The position numbers and the translations under genes are program-made. Under the pieces are notes generated by a model. It had not been told where the DNA came from. It was given only the letters and a program-made list of their open reading frames with translations, and did no database searches. A stretch of DNA of 64,000 nt from Pseudevernia furfuracea (taxonomy: Eukaryota; Ascomycota; Lecanoromycetes; Lecanorales; Parmeliaceae). Location of the stretch: positions 682,001-746,000 of the forward strand of contig JAIUPT010000038.1 in assembly GCA_022315425.1 (NCBI GenBank), written 5' to 3'. This document shows, one piece after another, positions 54,712-64,000 of this stretch. Each line of letters starts with the position of its first letter. Within the stretch, counting starts at the first letter, position 1.

Positions 54712-57700
54712 TTATACATCAACATCCGAATCCGAGTCCTCAGCGTATCCTGACATCTTCTTCCCTTTTCTCTCCTGGTCCTCGCCGAAATCCCCATGAA
54801 CGCCCAACGTTCTCCACATCTCCTGCTCTTCCTTGTCCGACAGCACACCTGGATGCCGTTGTACGTATTGCTTCCGCACTTCCATCGCCTTTTCATCCCA
54901 CGATGCCAGCCGCGCCTCGAAAGTAGCCGCCTCCTCCAGATTCGCCTTCCTATTGCTTTCCGTTTGTTCAAAGTATGGTCTCTTGGCCTCGTCGTTTGCT
55001 TCTCGCCATATCTGACCTACCATTGCGCGTATTTCATTCCGTTCAGCTTTCTTGTTTGGGTCTCCCGTTCTTAGAAGGTGAGCATCATCGCAAGCCTTCT
55101 TCACTTCGGCCCAGTTGTCTTTTGTGAATAGTAGGAACGGGTTTGATCTAGGCTTTCCTGGTGGTGATGGACGAAAGCTAAGCTCGTTCAATATCGCCTG
55201 CAAAATGTCGCTTTCGAAGGCCTCAAGGCGCGCTTGTTTGACGTCTTCCGGTTCACTGGGCGCCGGGTCCTCTTCTCTAATTGCTGGAACGGTTACTCTG
55301 GTCGCTGGATCCTTAGGTCGATGTTGCTGGGGAACTTCTGCCGTTACTACGTCTGCCTCGGCGGGCCATGAAACCAGTGGGCTAGGAACCTCGATGGGTC
55401 CTAACAGTTCATCGATGATTTCGGAAGCAGCTCGCAAGCCTGATATGTATGCACCATGCACCGTGGCTGGATGGGTAGCACAAGTGGCCTCACCCGCAAA
55501 ATGCAAAGTGCCTATTGGTGCTGCCATAGCCTCGTAGTCTCCGGGCAGAGATGTGGCGCCGACATACGAGTAGCTGCCGCGAGCAAAGCGGTCTTTGCCC
55601 CAGCGAGTCACAATTGTTTCTATAGGCTGCGGGACTATTGTCTGCTTGAAGATTTTCGCTAGTTCTTGGGTGACCTCAGCGACTAGTTCTGCATCACTTG
55701 AACTTTCGGCTTGATGCGCAGCATCGCCCGCCATGAGCGAGATGAGAACTGGGCGACCAGTAGTCTTGATGCAATTCCAGAAGAAATAGAAGCGTCCTCT
55801 GTTGGCAATATAGTCCTCTTGATCCAGACTATCATGCACTTCGGGTTCTCTAAGGAGACCGAACATATCTTGATCTACTTTCCAGAATGGCTTATCGTAG
55901 ACAAGAATGACTTTGTTCAAGGTTCCAAACCCCAAGCGCTGTATTGGCCCGATCTTCCAATCAGGTAGTGGTGGATCAAACTTGACGTTTCCATCCTTCA
56001 ATACGCCCAGAGGAGTCGTTAGGACGATATGATCTGCGTCGAAGCTATCGCCGTCCTCGCATGATATTTTCGTACTTCCGCTTGCGAAACGGTTGTCAGG
56101 ATTATACTCAATGTGGTTCACTATTTTCCGAGTGCGAAGATCGAGTTTTGTCGGAGAATGCAAGATACCACGAGGAACCTGCTGATACCCTCCTATGACT
56201 TGTGCGTGGACGCCTTCAAACTCGTTGCCAGCATCCTGATCCCAGCCTCCGAGACTAAGTTTGCCAACGTTGGCCGCGTTTGCATACTCAAGGTTGGCAT
56301 AATGCCAATTGATTAGGCGCAGATCTTGTGGGGAAAGATCAAGCAGAAATTGAAACTGTTTCACCGCCTCGTCCATGGCTGCGCCTAATGTAGGATGTTT
56401 CGAAGCTTTGGCAACGACATCTAGATTGAGGTCGTTGTACGCTAGCACATTCGAAGCCAATCTCCAGCCCATGGCTTCAGCAGCTTGGGCAGGGGGTTCC
56501 TTTTTGCGTGGGCCCGGTATCAGATGTGCCTTTCCTGTGAGCTTGTCCATCCCGGCAGGAACGTTCTCTGTTGCATGGTTGTTGTCGCTTGCTGTGAGCA
56601 ATCCTTCTTCAATAGAACTGATTGGCGGACCACCCTCTCGATTTGGGTCTCGTCCTGCCTCGATCATTTCTTTATCCCCTTCGACTGTCACTGGAGGAGG
56701 TGTCCTGTGGCGGTAAACGCTCGCTCGGTCGAGAACGTCATTGTAAAGCTTTTCCGCCATTTGGTCTCTTTCTTGATTCACGACATTGCCATCTATGTCG
56801 TGCAGCGTAGAGTTGTCTTTCAAAGCATAGTAATGTAGAGCTAACTGACCTCTCACTATCATGCTCATGGGATTCCCGTGATCGAATCCAATAATTATAT
56901 GAGCGCCCATTTCTGCGGTGCTCCTCTTTTCGTCAGGTATGCCGCTAGACTTTTGCCCCTTGAGAGGATGCGAGTAGACTCTTCCACCAACTCTGTTTCG
57001 CCCTTCAAGCAGTACCACATTTGGCGGTTCTTCGCCTATTGAGGTCCATCTATCGCGGTAATGGCCAAAGAGGCTTTCCAGTTGCCTTGCGCATCCTAAG
57101 CCAGACATACCTGCTCCAATGACAACGATTGTCTTTCGCTTATATCGTTTGGATACGTATCTCTTGACCCGAATGTTCGGCGCTTCGGGTGGTTCAACAC
57201 ATCCGAAGTTGATGTAACCTTTCCTTACAAGCCACTCATACGCAACTTCTGCCAAGCCTAGCCACCGGGAGGCAAGAGCACAACCAGCAGCTTCCTCTGC
57301 AGTCACACTGACCAAAGGATTCCTCACCCACAGCCGCAATATACGATTTCGTATGTTCAAATATGCAGACACATGAAGGTGACAGATATGATGTCGAAGG
57401 AGCTGGTATTCGTCCGGATGCAACGCGAATGGGTTAAGTCTCGATGAGTACGCAGCATGAACGCCTTGTTGAGCTAGGATTGGAGGCGATAGATTAGTGG
57501 GTATAGAAGTTCTGGGCAAAAGATCGGTGAAGCGAAGCAATTTCCCTTTGGGTACAATTCGTCGTTGTAGCGGTTTAGGGATTGCCTTTGGAGGTTTCAT
57601 CGCTGGTGGGGTTTGCAATGCCGGCGGAAATTTCAAATTTTGTGGGGTTGCAGATTTTGCCGGACTTGGTAAGGATGAGAGACTCGAAGAAGGAGACACA

Positions 57701-58509
57701 GCCTTCAACAAGTCAAAAGAAAGATCAGTCTCCTCTATTGATTCCTTTAAGTTGGAGGGTCCAGCAGATGTGTGTGAAGACGGCCCTGAGACCCCCGAGG
57801 GAGTACTGCTCATCCTCGGAGTTTCCGAAATATCATCAGACGGAGCATCAACACCATCGGCTTCCAGTTCAGCGACTGGTCCGATTGCCTTTGGAGACAG
57901 CATGACTGTTGACTTGGGGGGAAAAGTACCATAAATTTCATCATCGACTTCTGGCCCGGAGCTTACGCTTACGGCCTTCGAAGCGCTACCGCCCATATTC
58001 TCAGTCAGTATTCTTCCATTGGTACTGTCGTCTGCTTCAGGCCCAGAGCTCATGTCCATGTTTTCTGAAAATTCGTCATCCATGTCCGAGCCTGTGTCCA
58101 TTGCCTCTGATAGATCATCTTGCAAGATTTCCGGATTCTGTGATGGGACTATGTGACTGTTGATTGCCTGATAATACCTATTTCGCTCAGGTATCGGAGG
58201 CCCACGAACACTTTCCCTATCAGGCAGCAGATCAAAACCGTAGCCTGGGGAAGGAGCGAAGGACTGATTTGCTTGATGCCCAACACCCAGATGATGATAC
58301 TGGTAAGGCTGAATTGGGGTGTTTGCAAACGAAGCAGAGCCGTCTTGGCTAACCATCCTTGATAGAGATTTTGGTGCAGAATTTGCCAAGTACTGTGCCA
58401 GTGAAATCTTTGAAATGTTCTTCTTGTTATCGAGAAGCTCAAAATTCTTATCGAACACGAGTTCACCGGACCGAACGTGACCTTTTTTGAAGGCTTTCCC
58501 GGACGACAT
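54712..58509 (-). CDS. LSD1-type lysine demethylase with SWIRM and HMG box, HdmA-like (1265 aa)
   Basis: Nuclear flavin-dependent histone demethylase. Single exon. Residues 1-340 are a disordered Ser/Asp-rich region. The SWIRM domain lies at about 345-440 (QGVHAAYSSRLNPFALHPDE ... YEWLVRKGYINFG). The amine-oxidase domain starts with the FAD loop VVIGAGMSGLGCARQLE at 462-478, has LLEGRNRVGGRVYS, the tower-less insert typical of fungi, TTPLGVLKDG, the catalytic-lysine block GFGTLNKVILVYDKPFW (equivalent of Lys661 in human LSD1), and RGSYSYVGA with HFAGEATCATHPATVHGAYISG. An HMG box lies at about 1122-1200 (PRSNPFLLFTKDNWAEVKKA ... RPYFEQTESNRK), as in Aspergillus HdmA and Neurospora LSD1. The tail is acidic (DSDSDVDV). 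Confidence 0.95.
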   Translation of the reverse strand: MSSGKAFKKGHVRSGELVFDKNFELLDNKKNISKISLAQYLANSAPKSLSRMVSQDGSASFANTPIQPYQYHHLGVGHQANQSFAPSPGYGFDLLPDRESVRGPPIPERNRYYQAINSHIVPSQNPEILQDDLSEAMDTGSDMDDEFSENMDMSSGPEADDSTNGRILTENMGGSASKAVSVSSGPEVDDEIYGTFPPKSTVMLSPKAIGPVAELEADGVDAPSDDISETPRMSSTPSGVSGPSSHTSAGPSNLKESIEETDLSFDLLKAVSPSSSLSSLPSPAKSATPQNLKFPPALQTPPAMKPPKAIPKPLQRRIVPKGKLLRFTDLLPRTSIPTNLSPPILAQQGVHAAYSSRLNPFALHPDEYQLLRHHICHLHVSAYLNIRNRILRLWVRNPLVSVTAEEAAGCALASRWLGLAEVAYEWLVRKGYINFGCVEPPEAPNIRVKRYVSKRYKRKTIVVIGAGMSGLGCARQLESLFGHYRDRWTSIGEEPPNVVLLEGRNRVGGRVYSHPLKGQKSSGIPDEKRSTAEMGAHIIIGFDHGNPMSMIVRGQLALHYYALKDNSTLHDIDGNVVNQERDQMAEKLYNDVLDRASVYRHRTPPPVTVEGDKEMIEAGRDPNREGGPPISSIEEGLLTASDNNHATENVPAGMDKLTGKAHLIPGPRKKEPPAQAAEAMGWRLASNVLAYNDLNLDVVAKASKHPTLGAAMDEAVKQFQFLLDLSPQDLRLINWHYANLEYANAANVGKLSLGGWDQDAGNEFEGVHAQVIGGYQQVPRGILHSPTKLDLRTRKIVNHIEYNPDNRFASGSTKISCEDGDSFDADHIVLTTPLGVLKDGNVKFDPPLPDWKIGPIQRLGFGTLNKVILVYDKPFWKVDQDMFGLLREPEVHDSLDQEDYIANRGRFYFFWNCIKTTGRPVLISLMAGDAAHQAESSSDAELVAEVTQELAKIFKQTIVPQPIETIVTRWGKDRFARGSYSYVGATSLPGDYEAMAAPIGTLHFAGEATCATHPATVHGAYISGLRAASEIIDELLGPIEVPSPLVSWPAEADVVTAEVPQQHRPKDPATRVTVPAIREEDPAPSEPEDVKQARLEAFESDILQAILNELSFRPSPPGKPRSNPFLLFTKDNWAEVKKACDDAHLLRTGDPNKKAERNEIRAMVGQIWREANDEAKRPYFEQTESNRKANLEEAATFEARLASWDEKAMEVRKQYVQRHPGVLSDKEEQEMWRTLGVHGDFGEDQERKGKKMSGYAEDSDSDVDV

Positions 58510-59625
58510 ATTTCATGTAGAATGTGGATAGGGAGCAGATTGTGTGGAAAAGGTCACCGCTGAATTTAATTCACTTTGATGGAGTCGGTCAAAGAGACTG
58601 GTCCCTATTCACAACTATTAGCTTCTGTTGGTATCCTGTATTATTGGGTATATCGTCCGCTCTTACGGGGTACTAGGTGGAGACTTACAATATATGCTGG
58701 CACGCACAAAATGTAGGATCATTGGCCTATCACCTAGGCCTCTGATTGTGATTATGAAAGGAAAGGACTGTACAATGTTTGATTTGAAGCATGTCGTAAG
58801 GGTGCCAACACAGAGGCGGTGGGATATGTGTGTGATGAGAGCCGCCTTCCTATTTCCTGCCACCGTCTAGCGCTAGTCTCGGTTCGAGATTTCAACGACA
58901 TCTCGTTCAGCGACACCATCAATTACTCCCAATCTGTTGACATCCCATCCTTTGCTGCCATTTCAGCGCTTACCGAGCATCTAAAAGATGTCTAATATGG
59001 CAGAATGTTTAAGCTTGTGATGCCCCCATTGGCTGTTGACCTCAACTTCAGCATACATGTCCTTATCTCTGAGGACTCCACCCTGCTGCAAACTTGATAC
59101 CCCCTTAACTTCGGTTCCTATACGTTACTCTCCAGACCTTGCTCAATTTCCTTAAATCATGAGCTAACAGACCAGATCAATCAGCCCTCTTCCGCTTGAC
59201 CCTCGATAATCATCACCTGCACCCGAGAGTACAAGGACACCTTCGATTGCGGGCAAAGCCGACCCCGCCAATACACGTCCATATCAAACTTACGAATCTC
59301 GTGCATTTGGAGCTCCAAGATTGTTCTTGTTTTAATAACTGGATACGTGTGTAAAAGGCGGTTGTCGCAAAAATTTGAAATAGCTTTTGCGTCGACAGTT
59401 GAGACCAGCAAACCTCACGATCTCTCCAGCTGTATAAGAGCAAAGTGCGCAATTTGGAATTTGCAACCACCAACCACTGCTTGTGTATGCTACATTGGAC
59501 ACATAAGGTATCTTGACGACGTTGCGTCAGGCGCGGACAGCCAGTATGATGTGGTTCCGATGTCTAGCCCTGCTATCTACAAGTACATGCTCCTCGGGAG
59601 CCTTGTGCACCAGGACTCGTGTTTA
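58510..59625. other. Intergenic region, 1.1 kb
   Basis: Between the LSD1 start and the capping-protein stop, both minus strand. Open frames up to 85 codons lack motifs. Nothing supported. Confidence 0.45.
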
Positions 59626-60801
59626 TCACCGCTTCATCGAATTGATCATCTCTTGATGTGTCGCCTTCTCCCTGTTCGCCTCGGTCAAAGGTGGTATGCC
59701 TGCAACGTGGTAAGTGGAAGGCCGACGAGAAGAGCAAGGTAACATACTCCGGAGGTCTCCCACAACATCTTTTGCTTTTCCGAAGTAGACCTCCTCTATT
59801 TACAGATGTTAGCAATGCCTATAATGGGAATAGAAGTCATGCGCATACGCAGCAAGTTCCTCATCTTCAACTCCATATCCTCCACCAGCCTTCCCACATT
59901 CACAATGTGACTTGAGTCATCCGTCACTGGCATGTCTTGCTCGATCTGCCTTGTCATATTGCCGCTTAAATCCATGTCCCCCAGTGCATCACTCCCCGTA
60001 CTGAGGCGTAATATGACCGTGCTCGTAAGCTTGTAGTGCGACGTTCGGGCACGATCGATGGACTCAAAGACGTGTATTGAATCCCAGCCTCCCTCACTCT
60101 TCCCTTTCGGTGTACCTGCAAACGTTTACTTCAGTCTCCACATCCTCGCAATCATCCCCACGTGAGAGCCAACCAGACTTACTCTTCTTAAGTAACACCA
60201 CCCCAGCGAATCCATCATCCAAGTCCCAGAAGTAGACACTGCTCACGCCACCTTCGTAGTATCTAGACCAGAGACACGTACCAAGTCAGCAGATGAAAAA
60301 AAAAAATCCCAACAGAATCTGCGTGCTGAGCACCAAACCGTCCAAACAAAGCCTTCTACGAGCCACCAATCAGACAGAAGAAGCAAACAAGTAGAGTACT
60401 CACAACTCCCGATAAACATCCACCGCCTCCCCCATGCCCACCTCCAACTTCCTCACCCTCTCACTCGGCTTGGCCCCCTCCTCCTCCCCTTCGATCGCAG
60501 GCTCAAACTCATTACTCCAGGGACTCCTCCAACTATCCCCGTCCCGGTTATAGTCACACAGCAGATAGTCCCGGCCGGTTTTCTTGCAGCGGCGTACCTC
60601 CAGTGGCTGATCGACGCTGGAAAGGAGTTCTTCGGTTAGATCGGGCGCGAGTGCACAGATGCGGGTGAGGTTGGCGGATGTGTTGGAGGGGGGAAGACGG
60701 CGGAGGAGGTCGCTAAGCGCTGGTTAGTAAGGGAAAGTGTACCATAGTGGGCAGGGAAAATATTTGTACAGGGCACTGTCAAATTGCCCGTCGGTGGACA
60801 T
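59626..60801 (-). CDS. CAP2: F-actin capping protein beta subunit (269 aa)
   Basis: Forms the heterodimer that caps barbed ends of actin filaments in patches and in the dynactin complex. Six exons: 60801-60770, 60712-60404, 60262-60183, 60115-59849, 59795-59748, 59699-59626; sum 270 codons, all GT-AG. N-terminus MSTDGQFDSALDLLRRLPPS, then QPLEVRRCKKTGRDYLLCDY and NRDGDSWRSPWSNEF, the strongest family signature, followed by YYEGGVSSVYFWDLDDGFAG, VVLLKKS, GGWDSIHVFE and the tentacle helix MRNLLQEVYFGKAKDVVGDL plus a short tail ending NSMKR. Length matches the family. The many short exons hide the gene from single-frame reading. Interesting link: dynamitin, another dynactin subunit, is at 43.7-45.1 kb. 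Confidence 0.93.
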
Positions 60802-61058
60802 CGTGGGCGGCGCAAAATGGGAGGAATTTTCAAATGTTCGTAGGGATGTGTCTTGTTTACAAGATGGTTTCAAAAGTTTACTTTGACCTGAGTTTTCTCG
60901 GCCGAGATTGGTTGCCTGACATACATAGAAAAGTTGCTCAGTTGCTCTATGGGGTATACAAAAGCATTACGCTAAAAAAAACATTTCTTAAAGCCATCTG
61001 AGTCATTGAGTTCAAGAGCCTCGAGGCTGCCAACTTCCCCACACGCGTGTCTGATACA

Positions 61059-64000
61059 TCATTCGTCCTCACTGTCATCGTGAATTACCTTTCTACCGCC
61101 CCTTCGCTGCAGAGTTTCGTGACGCATTTGCTCATTCGATCGCTTTGAAAGTGCCACCGGCCTTGTAGACCGACCCTTTTGAACTAACGTGCCGAAATCT
61201 GGAAGCCCATCGTCCGAGCCTGCATCGCTGTAGACGAATCCTTCTCTTGGCTCATAAAGCGGTCTGTCGCTCTTCTGCAACGAGGGCAACGAGGACTTGG
61301 GGGACGCGGTATCTGGGTCTATGTCTTCGCCCATATCGTCATTGAGGAAATCGTTCAGGCTATCCTCAGATGGTAGCTTTTCCGCCGAATAAATGGCGAT
61401 GGGAGCGTTTTTTGGAATGGCAGTTTGCCTGCCTCTCGCGGGTGGTTTCCTTGGTGGTGTATCCACCATCGGAGCTTCGCTTCCACATGAAGTTCGTGAG
61501 CAAACATCGTCTGCTGGCGGTGACCTGAAGTACAAGGCCCGTTTCTCCGCCTGCTCCTGACCGGCTTCTTCATCTTGGGTATGCAGATGATTCTTGTACC
61601 GTCCATGTGCGTGCGGCGATATATTGTGTATTGCCTTCAGCATGCCAACCACCCTCTTCGTGACATCACTATGACCAAGATGCTTCGTTGGGCGTAAAGA
61701 CCTTTGTAAATCCGGAAAAGCATCCACACGAGGTACCTCAACGATCTGGGGGGCGTCGCCTTTGATATCCAAATATCGGCGCTCGAATTCTCTCTCTTGA
61801 GCGGGAGTCAAAAGAACCTCCTCAAGGGACGGTAGTGGTTCGGGCGAAGGCAGATTCCGGCGACTTTTCTTCGCAGTAACTCCGGCAGACCGCAAATCCT
61901 CCTTGTCCTCGTCGTCTCCCATGCGGGACGCTATCACGAACCCAGTACGTACACCATCCGGCATGTGAAATTTCTTAACAGGTCTCTTTGGCGGTTTCCT
62001 ACCTCTCTTGGTAGGTTCCGGTAAGTCGGCCTGCGTATTCTCAGGAGGTATTTCAATGATCTTCTTATCAACGACAGGCACAATATCGCGAGGCACGATT
62101 CGTCTCGACTCTTCGTCGTGAAAATTGAACCTTGTGCCTGAGGCAATCTCCTTCTGCATCTTTTCGTAATTATCCTTGGCTTTGATAAAATTTTCTTCTT
62201 CTTTGCCCTTCATCAACGTCACAACGATATTTCCAGCTCGCTTCCTACCCGTCCGTCCCATTCTTTGCAACATCCTGATTGGCGAAGCGGAGGCATCATA
62301 GCAAACAATTAAATCCACTTCACCAATGTCCAGACCTTCTTCGCCGATGGAAGTAGCAACAAGCGTGTTGTAAATACCGGTCTGGAACTTTTTAATGATA
62401 TCCAACTGTTTCTTCTGATCCATTCCATCGGAGCCCTTAGAGCTGGCTTGCCCAACGAAAACATGAGGTCTGATCATTGGTTCATTGCGCTTCAGAACCC
62501 GTGCAATTTCTTCTGCACTATCCCGATAGTGTGAAAAGACCATGACACGAGTACTCGAAGGGTCTGAGGCGCCTTGTCCGTCACCAGCGTCCAGAAAGTG
62601 GTTCATTACAACACTCTGTAGATATTCCAGCTTTGGATGGCCAACAAAATCTTCATGGTTGATCCATATTTGAACTCTGGACATCATGGTCTGAAATGGC
62701 TCGCTATCGTTGATTTGTCTGGCATATTTTCCTCCTTTCTTCTCATTGCCATGCAATTCGTTCCGGAAAGCCAGAACTTTACGGTAAAAGGGCCCAATGC
62801 CGTGGAATTTGAGCAGCTCGATCCCATGAGATAGGCTAGCAAGGAGGGAGAAGATGGTATTCACCATACCCTTTACTCCCATGTTTGCTTTTCTGCCGGC
62901 ATCGGAGCTCATCCATCTGGTTCGGGCTTGATTACAGCCATAGGGAGTTAAGGTCATCGGATCTCTGGCCCAGTATGCATTCATACCTGTCAACTTGTCA
63001 AGAACGGGCTGTAAAGCCTTAGAAAACAATTCCATCACCATGACCATCTCGTCAGAATTGTCAAACAATATTGTCTCGATCTTGCGAGAGTGCACATATT
63101 GCCGAATGTCGATTGATTCCTCTGTTCTGATCTCGACTCTTGAGATGCCGAGACCGTCAATGACTTCTTGGACCTTCTCAATGGACGCTCCTGGTGTGGC
63201 TGTTAATGCCAAAACCCGAAAGCTCGGATTGAAGCGCTTCAGAAAGTTCACGACTTCCACGTAAGCATAACCCCCGGTCGCACGGTGAGCCTCATCGACA
63301 ACGAGGAGCACAAGCCTTTTGGGATCACAGATGCCAGTCTTCAAGTCATTGATAATAGTCTGCGGTGTCATGAAGAAGACTCTCTTGCTTTGCCATTCCT
63401 CTGCTCGGAGTCCCGGTGAGATACCACCAGTGAGCATCGTGGTTGCTGAGTGGGGAATTCCCGCTATAGCAAAGCAAGCCTTCACTTGTTGAGAAACGAG
63501 AGGCTTGGTAGGTGCTACAAAAGCGATCTGGGCATCGACGGTCCATCGAAACCAGTTGAGCATAATAGTTGCCGCTATAAAAGTCTTACCTAACCCGGTT
63601 GGTAAAGCGACGAGCATATTGTGATAAAGACCTCTGGCAACAATGCTGTACTGATAGTCACGGATAGTGCCTAGGTTTGTCGGATAGACCCATGTGGCTA
63701 GGGCCTCTCGGTCTAATTTGTGGTGAGTTGCGGGCTCTTCCCTATTTGCCATGGGCCAGTTATGCTTCCTTGTTGATTGCGTTTGTGGATTGGTCTCTTG
63801 AGCCTGGGTCCCGAATAGAGTGGTCTGTCGAAGGTTTGCAAGAGGTGCGACTAATTTCTGGCAATGCATGATCTGTGTATGGTACTCTTGCTGGGAGGAG
63901 ATGAGTATTGTCTCTCGGGGCCCACCTGTAGAGCCATTGGCGGAGGAGAAGGCGTCAGGCGGGAGATCAGCCAGCAGATCTTCATAGCTCTCGTCCAAGC
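61059..64000 (-). CDS. MPH1: MPH1 / FANCM-type ATP-dependent DNA helicase, 5' end outside window
   Basis: 3'-5' helicase that unwinds D-loops and remodels stalled forks. Single open frame of at least 980 codons to the stop at 61059. The frame begins at the window edge with a non-ATG codon, so the N-terminus is missing. Visible motifs in order: RDYQYSIVARGLYHN (Q-like), ALPTGLGKT (Walker A), FVAPTKPLV, VDEAHRATGGYAY (DEAH box), LALTATPG, then the MPH1/FANCM insert with LDKLTGMNAYWARDPMTLTP, and the second helicase lobe with VMVFSHYRDSAEEIARVL, VATSIGEEGLDIGEVDLI and QRMGRTGRKRAGNI. The C-terminal third is charged and disordered. Family assignment is secure. Confidence 0.95.
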   Translation of the reverse strand, partial: LDESYEDLLADLPPDAFSSANGSTGGPRETILISSQQEYHTQIMHCQKLVAPLANLRQTTLFGTQAQETNPQTQSTRKHNWPMANREEPATHHKLDREALATWVYPTNLGTIRDYQYSIVARGLYHNMLVALPTGLGKTFIAATIMLNWFRWTVDAQIAFVAPTKPLVSQQVKACFAIAGIPHSATTMLTGGISPGLRAEEWQSKRVFFMTPQTIINDLKTGICDPKRLVLLVVDEAHRATGGYAYVEVVNFLKRFNPSFRVLALTATPGASIEKVQEVIDGLGISRVEIRTEESIDIRQYVHSRKIETILFDNSDEMVMVMELFSKALQPVLDKLTGMNAYWARDPMTLTPYGCNQARTRWMSSDAGRKANMGVKGMVNTIFSLLASLSHGIELLKFHGIGPFYRKVLAFRNELHGNEKKGGKYARQINDSEPFQTMMSRVQIWINHEDFVGHPKLEYLQSVVMNHFLDAGDGQGASDPSSTRVMVFSHYRDSAEEIARVLKRNEPMIRPHVFVGQASSKGSDGMDQKKQLDIIKKFQTGIYNTLVATSIGEEGLDIGEVDLIVCYDASASPIRMLQRMGRTGRKRAGNIVVTLMKGKEEENFIKAKDNYEKMQKEIASGTRFNFHDEESRRIVPRDIVPVVDKKIIEIPPENTQADLPEPTKRGRKPPKRPVKKFHMPDGVRTGFVIASRMGDDEDKEDLRSAGVTAKKSRRNLPSPEPLPSLEEVLLTPAQEREFERRYLDIKGDAPQIVEVPRVDAFPDLQRSLRPTKHLGHSDVTKRVVGMLKAIHNISPHAHGRYKNHLHTQDEEAGQEQAEKRALYFRSPPADDVCSRTSCGSEAPMVDTPPRKPPARGRQTAIPKNAPIAIYSAEKLPSEDSLNDFLNDDMGEDIDPDTASPKSSLPSLQKSDRPLYEPREGFVYSDAGSDDGLPDFGTLVQKGRSTRPVALSKRSNEQMRHETLQRRGGRKVIHDDSEDE

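Noticed and set aside
59181..59473. Minus-strand frames near the end of the capping-protein gene
   Set aside because: Downstream of its stop codon and without family match; likely 3' UTR.

Overview
The window is 64 kb of nuclear DNA from a filamentous ascomycete (Pezizomycotina; I favour a leotiomycete-type fungus but cannot prove the class). The evidence is short GT-AG introns of mostly 45-80 bp, 3-5 per gene, gene-dense single-copy layout on both strands, a fungal LSD1 fused to an HMG box, an MPH1-type helicase, and many fungal-only families. I rebuilt exon structures by hand; those marked confident keep frame across every junction and match the family on both sides.

Layout. 1-11.8 kb is a housekeeping block: mitochondrial phosphate carrier (3' end cut by the window), a CBS-domain protein, a BAH-PHD chromatin reader, an extended SDR-like protein, DNA topoisomerase I and, divergently, ATP synthase gamma. 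12.3-19.3 kb holds fungal-specific genes: an unknown protein, a DUF6546 F-box-like protein with a reading-frame break, and a 976-residue kinase-Sel1/TPR fusion. 20-25 kb returns to metabolism: methylmalonate-semialdehyde dehydrogenase and COQ6 on a 182-bp divergent promoter, then a secreted histidine phosphatase.

25-43 kb is the accessory part: a 2.2-kb non-coding island with long C and G homopolymers; three copies of one LPxEIR-type family, the middle one a pseudogene; a small conserved lipocalin-like protein; two paralogous F-box proteins with a broken short-chain dehydrogenase between them; and several tandem repeats. 

43.7-64 kb is again conserved: dynamitin, a metallo-beta-lactamase-fold hydrolase, ALG12 and YOS1 on a shared 221-bp divergent promoter, a CreB-type deubiquitinase with a 14-nt microexon at its catalytic cysteine, LSD1 (HdmA-like), F-actin capping protein beta, and the MPH1 helicase (5' end cut by the window). 

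I found no CRISPR, rRNA, convincing tRNA, intact transposon or biosynthetic gene cluster. The best candidates for unusual biology are the kinase-TPR fusion and the 27-43 kb birth-and-death region of recognition-like (F-box, LPxEIR) families. YOS1, the ALG12 first exon, the CreB 5' exons and the capping protein gene are only visible after splicing by eye.
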